From assembly GCF_963678635.1 (NCBI RefSeq), contig NC_087063.1, forward strand, positions 75,599,617-75,663,616: a stretch of 64,000 bases of DNA, written 5' to 3'. The notes beneath the pieces are model-generated. The model was not told the origin of the DNA, ran no database searches, and was given only the letters and a program-made list of their open reading frames with translations. Positions 11,905-22,889 of the stretch are shown here, piece by piece; positions within the stretch are counted from its first letter, which is position 1, and each line of letters opens with the position of its first letter. Made by a program: the position numbers and the translations under genes. The stretch comes from Symsagittifera roscoffensis. Taxonomy: Eukaryota > Xenacoelomorpha > Acoela > Convolutidae.

Positions 11905-12220
11905 CCAAATGGCTATATTTCGACCAAATACTTTTAAGAGTCTGTATAACTTGAGCAATACAAAAAATGATCTACATTGAGGTTTTTCACCATTTTTGTT
12001 CTGACATAGTCTAAACTCATTTTTGTTTGATCTGGCTTTTCCATTTGCATGTGAAGAAAATCGGCATTTTTTTTAGTAAGTTAAAACCTAAATTATTAGT
12101 AGCTATTTTTTTGCAAAAATCGCTTCTCGAAATTTTGTTTAAGTTCGTCTGCAGCCCATTCCGTGATTTCGACTATGATTCGATATTGATCGACCATGTT
12201 TTGAACACACCTTGGGTTTG
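11905..12220. repeat. Dispersed repeat block shared with 15222-15850
   Basis: The stretch containing CGACCAAATACTTTTAAGAG, AAAATGATCTA, TTCTGACAT, CATTTTGCATGTGA-like and GTTTTGAACACAC recurs near 15238-15840. There it is interrupted by a MITE of about 270 bp plus a short extra segment. It appears to be part of the CCGGG/22-bp element family. Confidence 0.7.
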
Positions 12221-12776
12221 AACTTGTTTTTGTCGAAAATAACAAAAATCTGCAATTTTTTTACACCAGGAATACGTTATGAAACAAACAAAAATTAGGA
12301 AAATGTTTTTCGAGACAAATTTCGCTTTGTTTTTCAAATTATGATACGAAAAAGTACATATTTGAATTTTTATTAATAACTTTTAGTGTAGCTGACAAAA
12401 AAAATGAGCCAAGCAATTTCTTTTTTATGCCTTTTTTCTAATCTTTTTTTTTCCAAAAAAATCAGTGGAATAATTTACAATCAATTTTTTTACCGCAAGT
12501 AATTATCAAAATTTTGTTTGTTTTTCGCCTGAATAATTTTTTTGGCTTTTTATGTCATTTTTTTCAACCTTGGTATTTTTTCTTTTTGAGGAAAAATATT
12601 TGTCGTTTTTTTATAATTATGATAATTAGTTTTTTTGCCAAAACCTTTTATAAAACGAACGAAAACACTAGTTCTGTAAATACCATTGAGTTGTACGTCA
12701 GCTAGTTTTCTTCTGCACCTATTTTATGTTTCTAAAAGCATTTTTGGTTGCGATGAAAATGATTAAAACTACATTA

Positions 12777-12968
12777 CGAGGCCAAACTGTGCACTGGATA
12801 GGTGCGAAACTTTGTTTTTGTTTGTTCCCGGATTCCAGAGACAATTTTTTAATCATGTTAAATTTTTGTGGAACGATCCAAGAAAATGAGACAACAAAAG
12901 AAAAACAAATGAGTACGTCCTTGTTGCGGAATCCGCTTACAGTACACAAATTACACAGTTTGGCCTCG
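12777..12968. mobile_element. Small MITE, copy 2, with TA target duplication
   Basis: The left terminus CGAGGCCAAACTGTG (12777-12791) and right terminus CACAGTTTGGCCTCG (12954-12968) are perfect 15-bp inverted repeats, flanked on both sides by TA. Together with the 192-bp length and lack of coding this fits a Tc1/mariner-type MITE. Near its right end it contains GCGGAATCCGCTTACA, a motif expanded in copy 3. Confidence 0.85.
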
Positions 12969-13506
12969 TAATATGATGACGCTGAAAGTCGTAGTTTGTC
13001 TGAGATGTTTGGCGTACAAATAATTGGTTTTCAATCACCATCCCTCATAAAGTTAAAAATAACCGTTCCTTTATTCATACCAATTCAATATCTTGTTGCT
13101 TTATTGCTTTAAAGTAGTTTTAAAACACTCTGGCCATCCGATGGTTTATGATTCACTTGAAAACCACTTGTCTATTGAATTTTAGCTCGGTTGTTTAGTT
13201 GCAACTGTTTTCAAAAGAAATTTACTTACAAATCCAAAAGAATTTATGTGAAAAATGTTTTTGTTGCCAAGTTATCCTGACGTTTTCACATTAATCAACA
13301 CCTAGTTATACGGTTACAATTTGCTCTAATGGTACAAAAAGAAGCATTTTCATAATAAATGTTTTGATATTTTTTTGTCATTTCATTTCTCATTTCGAAT
13401 TTTTTAAGAGTTGTTTTTGTTTCTTTTTGTATTTCCTTATTTTGTTTTGAAATTCAGTCAAATTATAATTCTTTTAGGATTAACAATAAAATTGAAACGC
13501 TAAAAT

Positions 13507-13996
13507 ATGCACATCCATTTTTACCTGCCTAAACTGTTTAAATTAACAAAGCTGTTTAAATCAGATTTTTTTCTGCTGCTACTGGTGGCAATAGTTTGGC
13601 TTGTTTTAAAGGATACCACTGGCTATTCATATCTAGTTTTCGATCTAGCAGATGAGAAAAACAGTAAAAACGAGCTTGTTTCTTCCAAACGAGCTTACTT
13701 TACACACAGCTTCAACAATCAGTCTTTAGGTTCTTCTGTTACATCTATTAGAAAAACCATTAACGAAAACTTGAACTTCGAAGATTTTGATACCATTTTT
13801 CCATTAAGTTCTTCTAGTTATTCCTACGACGAAGAAAAGAAATTTAGTTCAACGGAAGATATTCATCGCACACGAATAGATTCGCTGAAAAAATTCTGCA
13901 ACTCAATGCAGTTCGAGTTTCATAGTGATTCAAACCTTCCGTCGATCAAGCTTTTTCCCGAAATTGGTTGGTATGAGTGCCATATTGCCAAAACAG
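13507..13996 (+). CDS. Carbohydrate sulfotransferase family, exon 1 (N-terminus)
   Basis: The exon begins at ATG 13507 and encodes 163 residues plus one base. Residues 1-20 are basic and short, and 21-37 form a membrane segment (FFLLLLVAIVWLVL), giving the type II Golgi topology usual for this family. A Ser-rich, polar stem of about 100 residues follows. The end, GWYECHIAKTG, corresponds to the start of the 5'-phosphosulfate (PAPS) binding loop, where relatives read xxIPKxGCTNWK. The frame is cut by a donor, AAAACAG|GTTTGC, at 13996/13997 in phase 1, exactly inside the loop. The enzyme would transfer sulfate from PAPS to a glycan in the Golgi lumen. The next exon, which must carry the rest of the loop, was not found. 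Linking this exon to those at 25.7-26.7 kb is an inference from order, strand and complementary domain content. Confidence 0.7.
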
Positions 13997-14121
13997 GTTT
14001 GCTTTCCAACTTTTAACTACTTTTTTTAAACTTTTGCTGGTAGATTGCCAAAGTGTGGGCTGAGGGTTCGCTTTTCTACTGTTTTGGTTAGCAAGTTTTT
14101 GCTAAGGTTCTTTGCTATAGT

Positions 14122-14556
14122 CAGGGGCGGATTTAGGGGGGGGGGGGGGGTGGGGTTCGGACGCTTCCTTTCCTCAGGGATTCGATCCCCTGCCGACCCA
14201 AAGGGTCCCCCCTATGATACTTTTTCAGAAATCCATTTTTGGCCGACCGACCCTAAAATTTTTCTAAAGGCGTCTTCAGCGCCAATATATACTAACTTTG
14301 AGGGGGAGCGCGCGCCAAAAAGACACAATTTTTTGTCAAAATTTTTCAAAAAGCGCCCAAAAACGGCTTTTTTGACTGTTTTTTTTTTAAATTCGCCTGC
14401 GGCGCAGAAAATTTGGCCAAAATAGGGGCAAAACAGTGCTTTGGGAGAGCTTGAAAAATCAATTTGGGTGACCTAAAAAAAACGGTCGTCAAAATTTTCG
14501 AAATTTTTTTGAAAATCCGCCCCCCCCCCCTCGAGAAAATCCTAGATCCGCCCCTG
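14122..14556. mobile_element. hAT-type MITE with 8-bp target-site duplication
   Basis: A 435-bp element starts CAGGGGCGGATTTAGG and ends CCTAGATCCGCCCCTG, which are inverted copies. It is flanked by the perfect 8-bp direct repeat GCTATAGT at 14114-14121 and 14557-14564. An 8-bp duplication and a CAGGG terminus are typical of the hAT superfamily. Inside are poly-G and poly-C runs next to the ends and no transposase frame. It sits in the first intron of the sulfotransferase. The 126-codon frame across it is not a gene. Confidence 0.92.
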
Positions 14557-14857
14557 GCTATAGTATAGCTTTTTCAAAAACCACTTCTAGTATTTCGACA
14601 GGCCTCTGGATATATTTCATTCGTTTTGCCTTAGGCATTATTTAGGTGATCTCATCCACAAGGTTAGAATTCAAACAAAAAAAAACGAAAGACCATGCAA
14701 AAAACGGTTATTCTTGATTAATATGGGTTTTTAAAGAGCCTTTTTTTCAAGTTCATTGACAAATGAAATTTCAATTTGGGCAATTCTCCGGATATAGTTT
14801 TTCGACTTGTAGGGACAAAAAAAACGAAACGTGTAGAAGAAAAAATTGCGTTCGTAT

Positions 14858-16102
14858 TCGCGGGTTGAGAGGTTCGAATTTTGTTTCGACCGACCTGGCG
14901 TAAAAGAGCTCTTTTTTGAGCGACTCGACCAAAATGGTTATGTTTTGACGGGCTCGACCCGAGCTGGCTATGTTTCGACCGATTCGACTGTATCGAAAAT
15001 CTAGTTCACTGTGTTTCACCCAAATTCGACCCAAATTGGCTATGTTTCGACCGGCTGGACTGAAATCAAATCGTTTTTGACTGTTTTCGACTGTGTTTGA
15101 CCCAAGCGTGCTATATTTCGAGCGAATTAGCTTCGCTGTCAATGTCTTGAATGACTCGACTGAAGCGAAAATGTGTTTGACTGTGTTCGACCCAAGGCTG
15201 CCATGATTCGACCGACTCAACTCAAACTGGCTATACTTCGACCAAATATTTTTCAGAGTCTGTATAAATTAGGCAGGTCAAAAAATGATCTAGCTTGATG
15301 TTTTTCATCGTAATGCGACAACTCGCAAGAAAAGACAACTCTCAATAAAAGTCAACTCGCAATAAAAGACAACTCGCAATATACTCACCGCCGCAGTCGC
15401 GCCAACGTAATGCGAGCTTGCCAACAGAGGGTAGGACTTTGTACTAAATTTAGAGACGGTTATCGCACGTAGCGCGCCAACCGATGACCTTAAACCGATA
15501 TTTTAAATTAGCTTCAAAAACTTGCGCTTTGTCGCTTTCCTTAAATGTTGCGAGTTGTTTTTTTTTCTTGCGAGTTGTTGCGGTACTATTTGTCACTGCA
15601 AACAACTATGATAAGTGGATTATTTTTGGTTCTGACATATTCATAACTTTTTTTTGTTTAATAGGTTTTTCATTTTGCATGTGAGGAAAATATGAAATTT
15701 TTTTTATTAAGTCAAAACTTTATTATTAGTTACTATTTTTTTCTCAAAACACCGATTCTTGGAATTTATCTAAGATCAATTGCAGATTATTGCGTGAGTT
15801 CGACTATGTTTTGAGACTGTTCGACCATATTTTGAACACACACTTTGTGTTCGACTATTTTTCGACCACATACTGTTTTCGACTTTTGCTCGACTATGTT
15901 TCGACCCCATTTTTTTGGGGACTTTGTGTTGGAAATTTTTATGTCAATTTTTTGTTCGACCACGAACCGAAATAATGTTCGACTATGTTTCAAAATTGCG
16001 TTCGACCGAAAGAACTGTTATCGAACACGCATTTTGGAAGGAACAACATCCGTGTCTTGGACCGAATTCGATCAAAGCATGGGTTGAACACTTCAACCCG
16101 GG
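14858..16102. mobile_element. Probable CCGGG-type element with imperfect 22-bp-like repeats
   Basis: The left end CGCGGGTTGAGAGGTTCGAA (14861) and right end GTTGAACACTTCAACCCGGG (16083-16102) are imperfect inverted copies of the terminus of the 27206 element. The interior has many TCGAC/TTTGACC motifs spaced roughly 22 bp (for example GGCTATGTTTCGACCGACTC-like units) at 14880-15240 and 15790-16060. A separate MITE is inserted at about 15317-15582. No intact protein is encoded. Confidence 0.45.
15314..15582. mobile_element. MITE with GCGACAACTCGC inverted termini
   Basis: TGCGACAACTCGCAAGAAAA at 15314 onward is mirrored by TTCTTGCGAGTTGTTGCG near 15565-15582; a second inner pair (GACAACTC / GAGTTGT) extends the foldback. 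Comparison with the uninterrupted related block at 11905-12220 shows the segment is an insertion. I could not settle the target duplication. It has no coding capacity. Confidence 0.7.
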
Positions 16103-17458
16103 TTGCCATCAAAAATTGGTCTGCTGATGAAAGGGCAGTGTCTGATGTATAAATTTCAATTCATTATATTGCCGTACTTTTTGTTACCCACAGGGTACCG
16201 GTGAAAGCAAAATTCCCAAAAATCATTATCTTTGTTTCCTTTTTCTTGGGAGCAGGAAAAGTTTCATTGGTGACGTACACAGACTAGTTTTGACTCTACG
16301 CGTTTCATCAAATTTCTTACAGCAGTTTCTTCTTTGTCGCATACAACAAATTCTTAAGAAAAACTGGCTCTCACACTCCCCCCCCCCCCCACCCCCAACT
16401 CATATAAGCATCATCAATTTTATGGTGTAACTGTGGGGTTTCAAAATTTTGAGTATGAAAACCAAGCGGAAATATTTGACGTGTGATTAAACTATCCGCA
16501 TGATTAATCACAATTTCGTGCGATTAAATCTTTTTTGCACGATCGTTTCAGCGGTATCCTTTGGTTAATTTTGTTCTAACTTTAATCTTTGGTTTTGGTT
16601 AGACTTTTATAAAATTTGATGTTCTAGGACATTATAGTTGCAGTTATTAAAGAAGTTTTAATTATCAAAGTAGATATTGCAATAAGTTATTGCAAGCAAA
16701 CAATAAACTGTCAATACCATATTTAACGCACCTGCACTTAACAGCTTTTCAAAACTTGTTTATATATGTGATTATGAGAATATTTACGTTCGATAAGTAT
16801 CTGATGATACCTCAGGGCAACAACCAAGCAGCGCTCAAAGTTAGTCATCAATTAAAGTGTCAATTTTTTCTAGAATGGGCTTTTAAAGCAATTTATAAGC
16901 TTCTGTTATCCCGTTAAAAGAGAGATAACACCTCTGAGTGATTTTCATGCAAAGTTCAAGTTTTTTTTTCAAAATTAATTTAATTTAAACTGAAAATTAT
17001 TGACCGGTATAACAATGATTTTGAGCTTTAGCGTGGTCGAGTTGAATAAAAATGAAGGCAAAAGGATTGAAGTTCAAGGGTGTAAAAAAGTGGGCTTGGA
17101 GTCAGGTGCCGGTGTATTCAAGTTCATTGAATGAAATAGATAGTGCCAACATCTTGCATCATTTGAATTTCACAGCAATTTGAACAATCGAGAGGATTCT
17201 AAAATTATATGTCATTGTGTTTTTAAAGTTAGTAATCGTTCAGCTACTTAATTTTTTTCCTGTTTCATAAAAAGAATGACACGTTTATTCAAAAAACATA
17301 ATGCTTTAAAATTTATAATCTGGAGTTCGAACTTATCTCTACATTAAGAGTATACTTGTCAGTTGAAATTGGTCAATGCAACTTCTTTGTCGATCATTAT
17401 GCTGTTACTTTAGGATCAGCCAGACTTTGCAACTTATGATTTTTTTCTTATATCGTTA
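16103..17458. other. Intergenic/intronic AT-rich DNA, nothing recognised
   Basis: It contains a poly-C run near 16380 and scattered AT-rich sequence. A 75-codon open frame at 16690-16917 resembles no family I know. If the sulfotransferase exons belong together this is intronic. Confidence 0.5.
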
Positions 17459-18020
17459 AGGGGGCAAACAGTGCATTTGTGAATTGTAAGGTTTGGCGCA
17501 AAATCCGCAACTTTGCTACTTTTTTAAAATCTTCCTTGCTGTTCTGGATTCCACGGACAAATAGCTAAAACACTGTATTGCTCAAAATCGCTCCAAAAAT
17601 TGGTCCACAGTTTTTCGGAATCTATGAACAAAACATTTTATATGAGTTTAGTAAACGGTTGTCGTGGCATCCTCAACCGTTAATGGAATCCGCAAATTGT
17701 GAGCGGAATCCGCAAACTGTAAGCGAAATCCGCATAAATTTGCACGTCCCCATTTACATTTGCCAAATCCGCGTACATTTGCGGAATCCGCTTACATTTG
17801 CGGAATCCGGAACAACTACCTATTTTTGCTCGTTGTGGAAACCGCATCAAAACTAATGCTCCGACAATACTTACCTTACAGGTATTTGTACGCGGAATCA
17901 ACCAAAATTTTGCAAGTGGAATCCACTTATATTTTAGTATATGTTCAAAGACTTGTCTCTGGAATCTAGAAACCTACAAAATTGAAATTGTGCGCATATC
18001 CAAGGCACATTTTGGCCTCG
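17459..18020. mobile_element. MITE copy 3, enlarged by an internal tandem repeat
   Basis: It starts AGGGGGCAAACAGTGC after TA and ends TTTGGCCTCG followed by TA, matching the copies at 11163 and 12777. It is 562 bp, about three times longer. The extra length includes repeated GCGGAATCCGC-type units of about 21-22 bp between 17680 and 17815, for example ACATTTGCGGAATCCGCTT. The same motif occurs once in copy 2. Confidence 0.7.
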
Positions 18021-18224
18021 TAATGGTATCTTTTTGTCCATTTGAGCTCAACCTGGAATTTATTTTCTTGTGATCAATTTCATAAAATTGTAGGGCTTTG
18101 AAAATGACAACTTTAATTAATTTTCTAAGCATCTAGCATAGTCGAGCTACATCTATTTGCATCATTCCTGTTTGTAGTTTTTCTGAGCCAGATAAATCAA
18201 TTAATTCTCATGCTAATGTCAAAT

Positions 18225-19565
18225 AGAATATGAGCCCAAAATATTTCAAAATTAGCAAATAACCACTTTAAGGTACAAATTATTCAAAACTATTTGCTTC
18301 AAGAAGACTGAATCATTATTCTGACCGGCAACCACTGCTCCTAACAAATAATAAATTAGACTTTGTGCTTAGTTTGGTAACTTCATCCTGTAAATTAAAT
18401 GCTCCGGAAAATATATGTCTTGATGACCATTAAAGGGTTAACAAAACAGTTCTCATAAAAAGGGTTCATTGAAAAATAATTGAAAAAGCTAATAAGCTAC
18501 TTTAATTAAACTTATTTTTTGTATATTTTAGGCACGAATTATTCAAAAAAATTTGCTTTAACAAGACTGAAACATTTTACTTTCAATGGCAACCGCTGCG
18601 GCTAAAAATGACCAAAAGAGAATCTGCGTTAACTCTGGCCATTTCATCCTTTAACTTAAATGTACAGAAAAAGATCAAGTCTTGATCACCATTATAGTTT
18701 CATCTAAACAGCTCTCATTAACCTAGTTCTTTGCTGAAAAATGCTACATAATAAATGAAAAAAAAAGGTAATCAACTACCAGCTTTATTTTTTTTGTTTA
18801 TGTTCGGCGCAAATCATTCTCATGAACATTTGCTTCAGCAAGACCGAATCATTTCATTCTCAATGGCAACCACTGCTGCCAAAAATGGCCAAAATAGATT
18901 CTGCGCTAAGTTTGGTCATTCCATCCTTTAACTTAAATGTACAGAAAAAGATCATGTATTGGTCATCATTATAGCTCTATCTAAACAGCTCTCATAAAAC
19001 CAGTTCTTTGCTGAGAAAGGCTACATAATGAATGAAAAAAAAAAAGGTAATAAGCTGCCAACTTTAATTTTTTTGTTCATTTTGGGCACGAATCATTCAA
19101 AAACATTTGCTTCAACAAAACTGAAACATTTTACTTTCAATGGCAACCACTGCTGCTAAAAATGACCAAAATAGCTTCTGCGTTAAGTTTGGTCATTCCA
19201 TTCTTTAATTTAAATGTACAGAAAAAGACCAAGTCTTGATCACCATTATAGTTCTGTCTAAACAGCTCTCTTTAACCTAGTTCTTTGCTGAAAAAAGCTA
19301 CATTATAAGTGAAAAAAAAGGTAATCAACTAGCAGCTTTAATTTTTTTTGTTTATTTTTGGCACGAATCATCCAAAAACATTTGGTTCAGCAAGACCGAA
19401 TCATTTCTTTCTCAATGGCAACCACTGCTGCTAGCAATGACCAAAATAGATTCTGATTTAAAATTTGGTCATTCCATCCTTTAACTTACTTGTACAAAAA
19501 AAAATTCATGTCTCGATCACCACTATAATTCTATCAAAACAGTTCCCATAAGACAGTCTTGATCA
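18225..19565. repeat. Five ~275-bp tandem repeat units
   Basis: The landmark GGCAACCRCTGC occurs at 18327, 18588, 18865, 19142 and 19417, giving spacings of 261, 277, 277 and 275 bp. Each unit also has ATTTGCTTCARCAAGACTGA, TTTAACTTAAATGTACAGAA and CTAAACAGCTCTC. The first unit is the most diverged and the last is truncated. No open frame is conserved between units. Confidence 0.9.
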
Positions 19566-20297
19566 GCATTATAGTGCTTGCCAAACCTATACGACAAAAA
19601 TGATCGGCTTATAGTTTTCATATCACAAAGTGATATCATATCTATATCGCTAGCATTTACCACCGTTTGTTCTTTCTTCTTTTCTTCTTCTCAATATACC
19701 TTTTTTAAACTGAACAGCACAAGGCCTAATTCGAAAGTTACTAATTTATGGCTAATTGAGCAATAAATCCCCCTAAAAATGCAAACGCAACCCAATGACT
19801 TATGGGTACAATCACCACTAATACCCAACAAAGCCATGTAGCCAACAGCTGAGAGGGAAGTTGAACGCTTTTTGATGAAAAAATTCTGGTAAAACTTAAG
19901 AACGTTGAGCTTTCTTATTTAAGACAATTAGATCTGAGTTTGTCGCACAAACAATCTTTTCGATTAAAATCGGAACAACAAAAACTGCCGTAAACACAGA
20001 TTCACGCGCAAATTAACACTCAAGCTGAAAGTGAGCGCAGCGGAGCAAGATGCCGCAGTTTTTCAATCTACCAACACCGAATTTGGAGTTAGCGTTTTTA
20101 TTTGTTTATTTTTTTGAGTTTGTTAATTTTTTGGAGTCTGCCAAAATACGGTCTGCTAAAAACAACATAGCACTAAAAATGAAAAGTCACGCCGGAGTTT
20201 CATACTGCATCGGTTGGAGAATTTAATTATTTTTCCAGTTACTTCAATAATTAATTAGGGTTTTTTCAAATGTAAGTATTTAGAAGGTTGAAGGCTC
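19566..20297. other. AT-rich spacer, nothing recognised
   Basis: I see no gene, RNA or repeat array between the 275-bp units and the target duplication of the non-LTR element. Sequence immediately before the insertion is briefly GC-richer (GGCTCAGCGACAGCCGC). Confidence 0.5.
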
Positions 20298-20309
20298 AGC
20301 GACAGCCGC

Positions 20310-21491
20310 AAGGCAGATGGCTTTGCGGCTCATTACGCCAAAGTCAGCAAAATCAGCTTCTCGGCAGAAGAAAGAAGCAGGATCCGCCTTGCGAAACGCA
20401 CAGTGAACAGCCCTAGTGCAGACGACAGCACCACAGCAGACTTCCCGATATTCGACCTGAATCGTGCCCTGAAAAAGATGAAGAACCGTGGAGCAGCCGG
20501 CCCCGACGAGGTCCCGCCGACCTTTTTGAAGAACCTTGGTAACCATGCCAAGACTGAACTCCTCCGCGTCTTCAACATGTCGTTCAGAGAGGGAGTTGTC
20601 CCCCAAGTCTGGCGTAATGCGGTCATCATCCCGCTGCTCAAGTCCGGCAAGCCTGCTAGTAGTATCGAGTCTTACCGGCCAGTCAGTTTAACTTCCTGCA
20701 TTGTGAAGTTACTGGAGAGGATGATATTTCATCGCCTCTACAACCTCGCAGAGTCCCGAGGCATGTTCTGCCATACCCAGGCCGGGTTCCGGAAAAACCG
20801 CAGTTGCGAAAATCAGCTGATTAGGATCTCCCAAAACATCAGTGATGGATTCCAGGAACGCAAACCCAAGCGCACTGTCATGGCCCTGCCAGATTTGTCC
20901 CGCGCCTATGACAGGGTTTGGAAAGAGGACCTCCTGCTATGCTTGTTCGAGAGCGGAGTCCCTCTGTCTTTCATCCGCTGGATTTGGGCCTTCCTCAGAA
21001 ACCGACAATTCCGCGTCCTGTTTAATGGTAACCTCAGCAGAACCCGTTGGTTGCTCCACGGAGTCCCGCAAGGTGCAGTATTATCTCCTATGCTGTTCCT
21101 CTTTTACATTAACTCCGTAGCCGACGTCATTCCGAAAGATGTGCTGAACTCAATCTTCGCAGACGACCTCACGATCTGGGCCAGCGACCACAACAAGGAG
21201 ACCGCTCAGTGGAGAGTCCAAGAAGCAGTTAAACAATTCGAGTCCTGGTGCCGCAGGAAGAAGATGCTCCTCAGCGACAAGAGTGTCGTCATCTTCTTCT
21301 CGGCAGCGTCCTGTGACTCCAAGTGGGTCCCGTCCCTTAACATGAACAACCTATCAATGAAGTTCGACACAGCTCCGAAGCTCCTCGGCCTTTACATGAA
21401 CCGGACCCTCTCGTTCCAGCAACACGTTGAATATGTTGTCGAGAAACGCTGCAACCGTCGAGGAAAGTCGAGAAACGCTGCAACCTCCTAG
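20310..21491 (+). pseudogene. Non-LTR reverse transcriptase domain
   Basis: The frame is open from the truncated left end and has no genuine start. Motifs in order: AGPDEVPP, SYRPVSLTS, QAGFRKNRSCENQL, motif A PDLSRAYDRVW, motif B GVPQGAVLSPMLF, motif C FADDLTIW, and the thumb-side KLLGLYMNRTLSF. The catalytic Asp residues of motifs A and C are present. The frame ends early because a 29-bp direct duplication around GAGAAACGCTGCAACC (21437-21486) shifts it. Without the shift it would continue to about 21613, where a TAA interrupts it before the RNase H part. Confidence 0.9.
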
Positions 21492-21616
21492 CTTGCCTTG
21501 GCAACACTGGCTGGGGATGGAAGAAGCGCCCCATGCGCAGCGTCTACCTGGCAACGCAGCGCAGAATCTTGGACTACGCCGCCCCTGCCTGGCAGCCGTG
21601 GATTGCCAGGACTTAA

Positions 21617-22845
21617 ATGGACCGCTTGGAAAGAGCGCAGAACCAAGCTCTTCGTCGCATCACCGGCGGCCAGACCGCCTCCTCTCCTGTGGAAGCCCTC
21701 CGCATCGAAGCGGGCCTGCCCAGCTATGAGACAATCTCCCGGCAGCAGATAGCCACCTCCAGGGAGAAAGCGTTCAGATGTCCTCCGAACCACCCGAGAC
21801 GCCTCGCTCTCGAAGGCGAACAGAGACACAGACTCTGCCGCGACAGCTGGCGTGAGAGCAGCAAGAGGTTAGAGGGCTCACTCCCAGAAGGACTAACGCC
21901 CCGAGAACCGCTTGCTGGCCCTACTGAGTACCTGTGGACCGCCAACCCGAGGAAATGGACTGTGAGCTCAACACTGGTTGGTGGCAACAGAACTGACAAT
22001 GCCAGGACCGACGCCTTCCGAGTCATCCGCGAGAGTGAGGCCAAGTGGGTGATCTACAAAGATGGATCAGCCTCTGAAGGTACCCACTTTCGCGGGTCTG
22101 CGATGGTTGTGACCCAAGGCGACCCGGAGAATCCAGTCACGATCGACAAGATAAAAACCAAAGGAAGGATCATCACATCTTCCTATGAAGAAGAGAAAGA
22201 GGCCATGGATAGCGCAATCAAGTGGCTGGAAAAGAACTTTGAAGAGCACGACAAGGTACTGATTTGCACCGACTCCCAGTCTCTGACCGCCGCTCTGGAC
22301 AAGGAAAGCCCTGATGTTGCCTCCTTGTGCCGTCTGCTGGATACATGGACCGCCACATCGACATCCAATGGGTTCCCGGCCACATGGACATTCCCGGGAA
22401 CGAACTCGCCGACAAATTTGCCAACGAAGCCACAGAACTCGAAGACGACGCCCAACTTACAAGCCTGAAAGCCGCCAAAGTAGTAATCAAACGAACCCTG
22501 AAAGACAAATCGCCCAACCACGCCAGGACAGCAGCTATGTACGCCAACCACTCTACCGCCAAGGACGAGAAAACGCTGACCAATAGAAGAGACGCTGTCA
22601 TGTTAGCGAGACTGAGAGCGGGGCACAGCATGCAACTGGCTGCGTATCGCCACCTTATGGAATCAACAACAGACCCAAGATGCCCAAAATGCTTCCAAGA
22701 TAACCAAACTCTGGAACACTGGCTGCTCGAATGTCCAGCAACTCTCAGGACCCGACAATCCATATTTGGCGACACCAACACCGAGCTTTCAGTCCTTACC
22801 GACGATCCGATCAAGGCGATTGAGCTGGCGAAGCGCTGCCTCTGA
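21617..22845 (+). pseudogene. Non-LTR RNase H and C-terminal zinc knuckle
   Basis: Starting after the in-frame TAA at 21614, the frame contains RALRRITGG-like sequence, then RNase H: first Asp in YKDGSASEG, Glu in EEEKEAMD, second Asp in CTDSQSLTAAL. A single-base shift near 22345 moves the remainder to another frame, which holds HIDIQWVPGHMDIPGNELAD (last catalytic residues) and the terminal CPKCFQDNQTLEHWLLECP zinc knuckle. The native stop is TGA at 22843. Catalytic residues are intact but the protein is split by the stop and the shift. Confidence 0.88.
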
Positions 22846-22889
22846 GGATGCTTCGGCTCCCACACAGAAGAAGAAGAAGCGACAGCCGC

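Larger units (their letters stand above)
10619..13511. repeat. Diverged direct duplication of ~1.28 kb upstream of the sulfotransferase
   Basis: Copy 1 (10619-11905) and copy 2 (12236-13511) share the same order of landmarks at an offset of about 1.61 kb: the TAGGAAAATKTTTC block, GACAAATTTCGCTTTG, GCGATGAAAATG, the small MITE, GCGTACAAATAATTGG, TTGTTGCCAAG and finally AAAATTGAARCGCTAAAATA. Copy 2 ends at the ATG of sulfotransferase exon 1 (13507). The proximal promoter and 5' region of that gene therefore exist in two copies, with the distal one leading into repeat DNA. Divergence is substantial, so the event is old. Confidence 0.85.
20310..22877 (+). mobile_element. 5'-truncated non-LTR retrotransposon (RT plus RNase H)
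   Basis: A perfect 12-bp direct repeat AGCGACAGCCGC flanks the element at 20298-20309 and 22878-22889. The left end starts abruptly inside the coding region, as expected from incomplete target-primed reverse transcription, and the right end has a short GAA-rich tail (AGAAGAAGAAGAAG). GC content is much higher than in the flanks. The element carries the 3' half of ORF2: reverse transcriptase, RNase H and a Cys-His zinc knuckle. The presence of RNase H and overall motif style place it near the I/ingi/R1 assemblage; a precise clade needs a tree. Confidence 0.93.

Noticed and set aside
14045-14425. 126-codon frame with a Gly-rich start
   Set aside because: It lies mostly within the hAT MITE and its Gly run comes from a poly-G tract.
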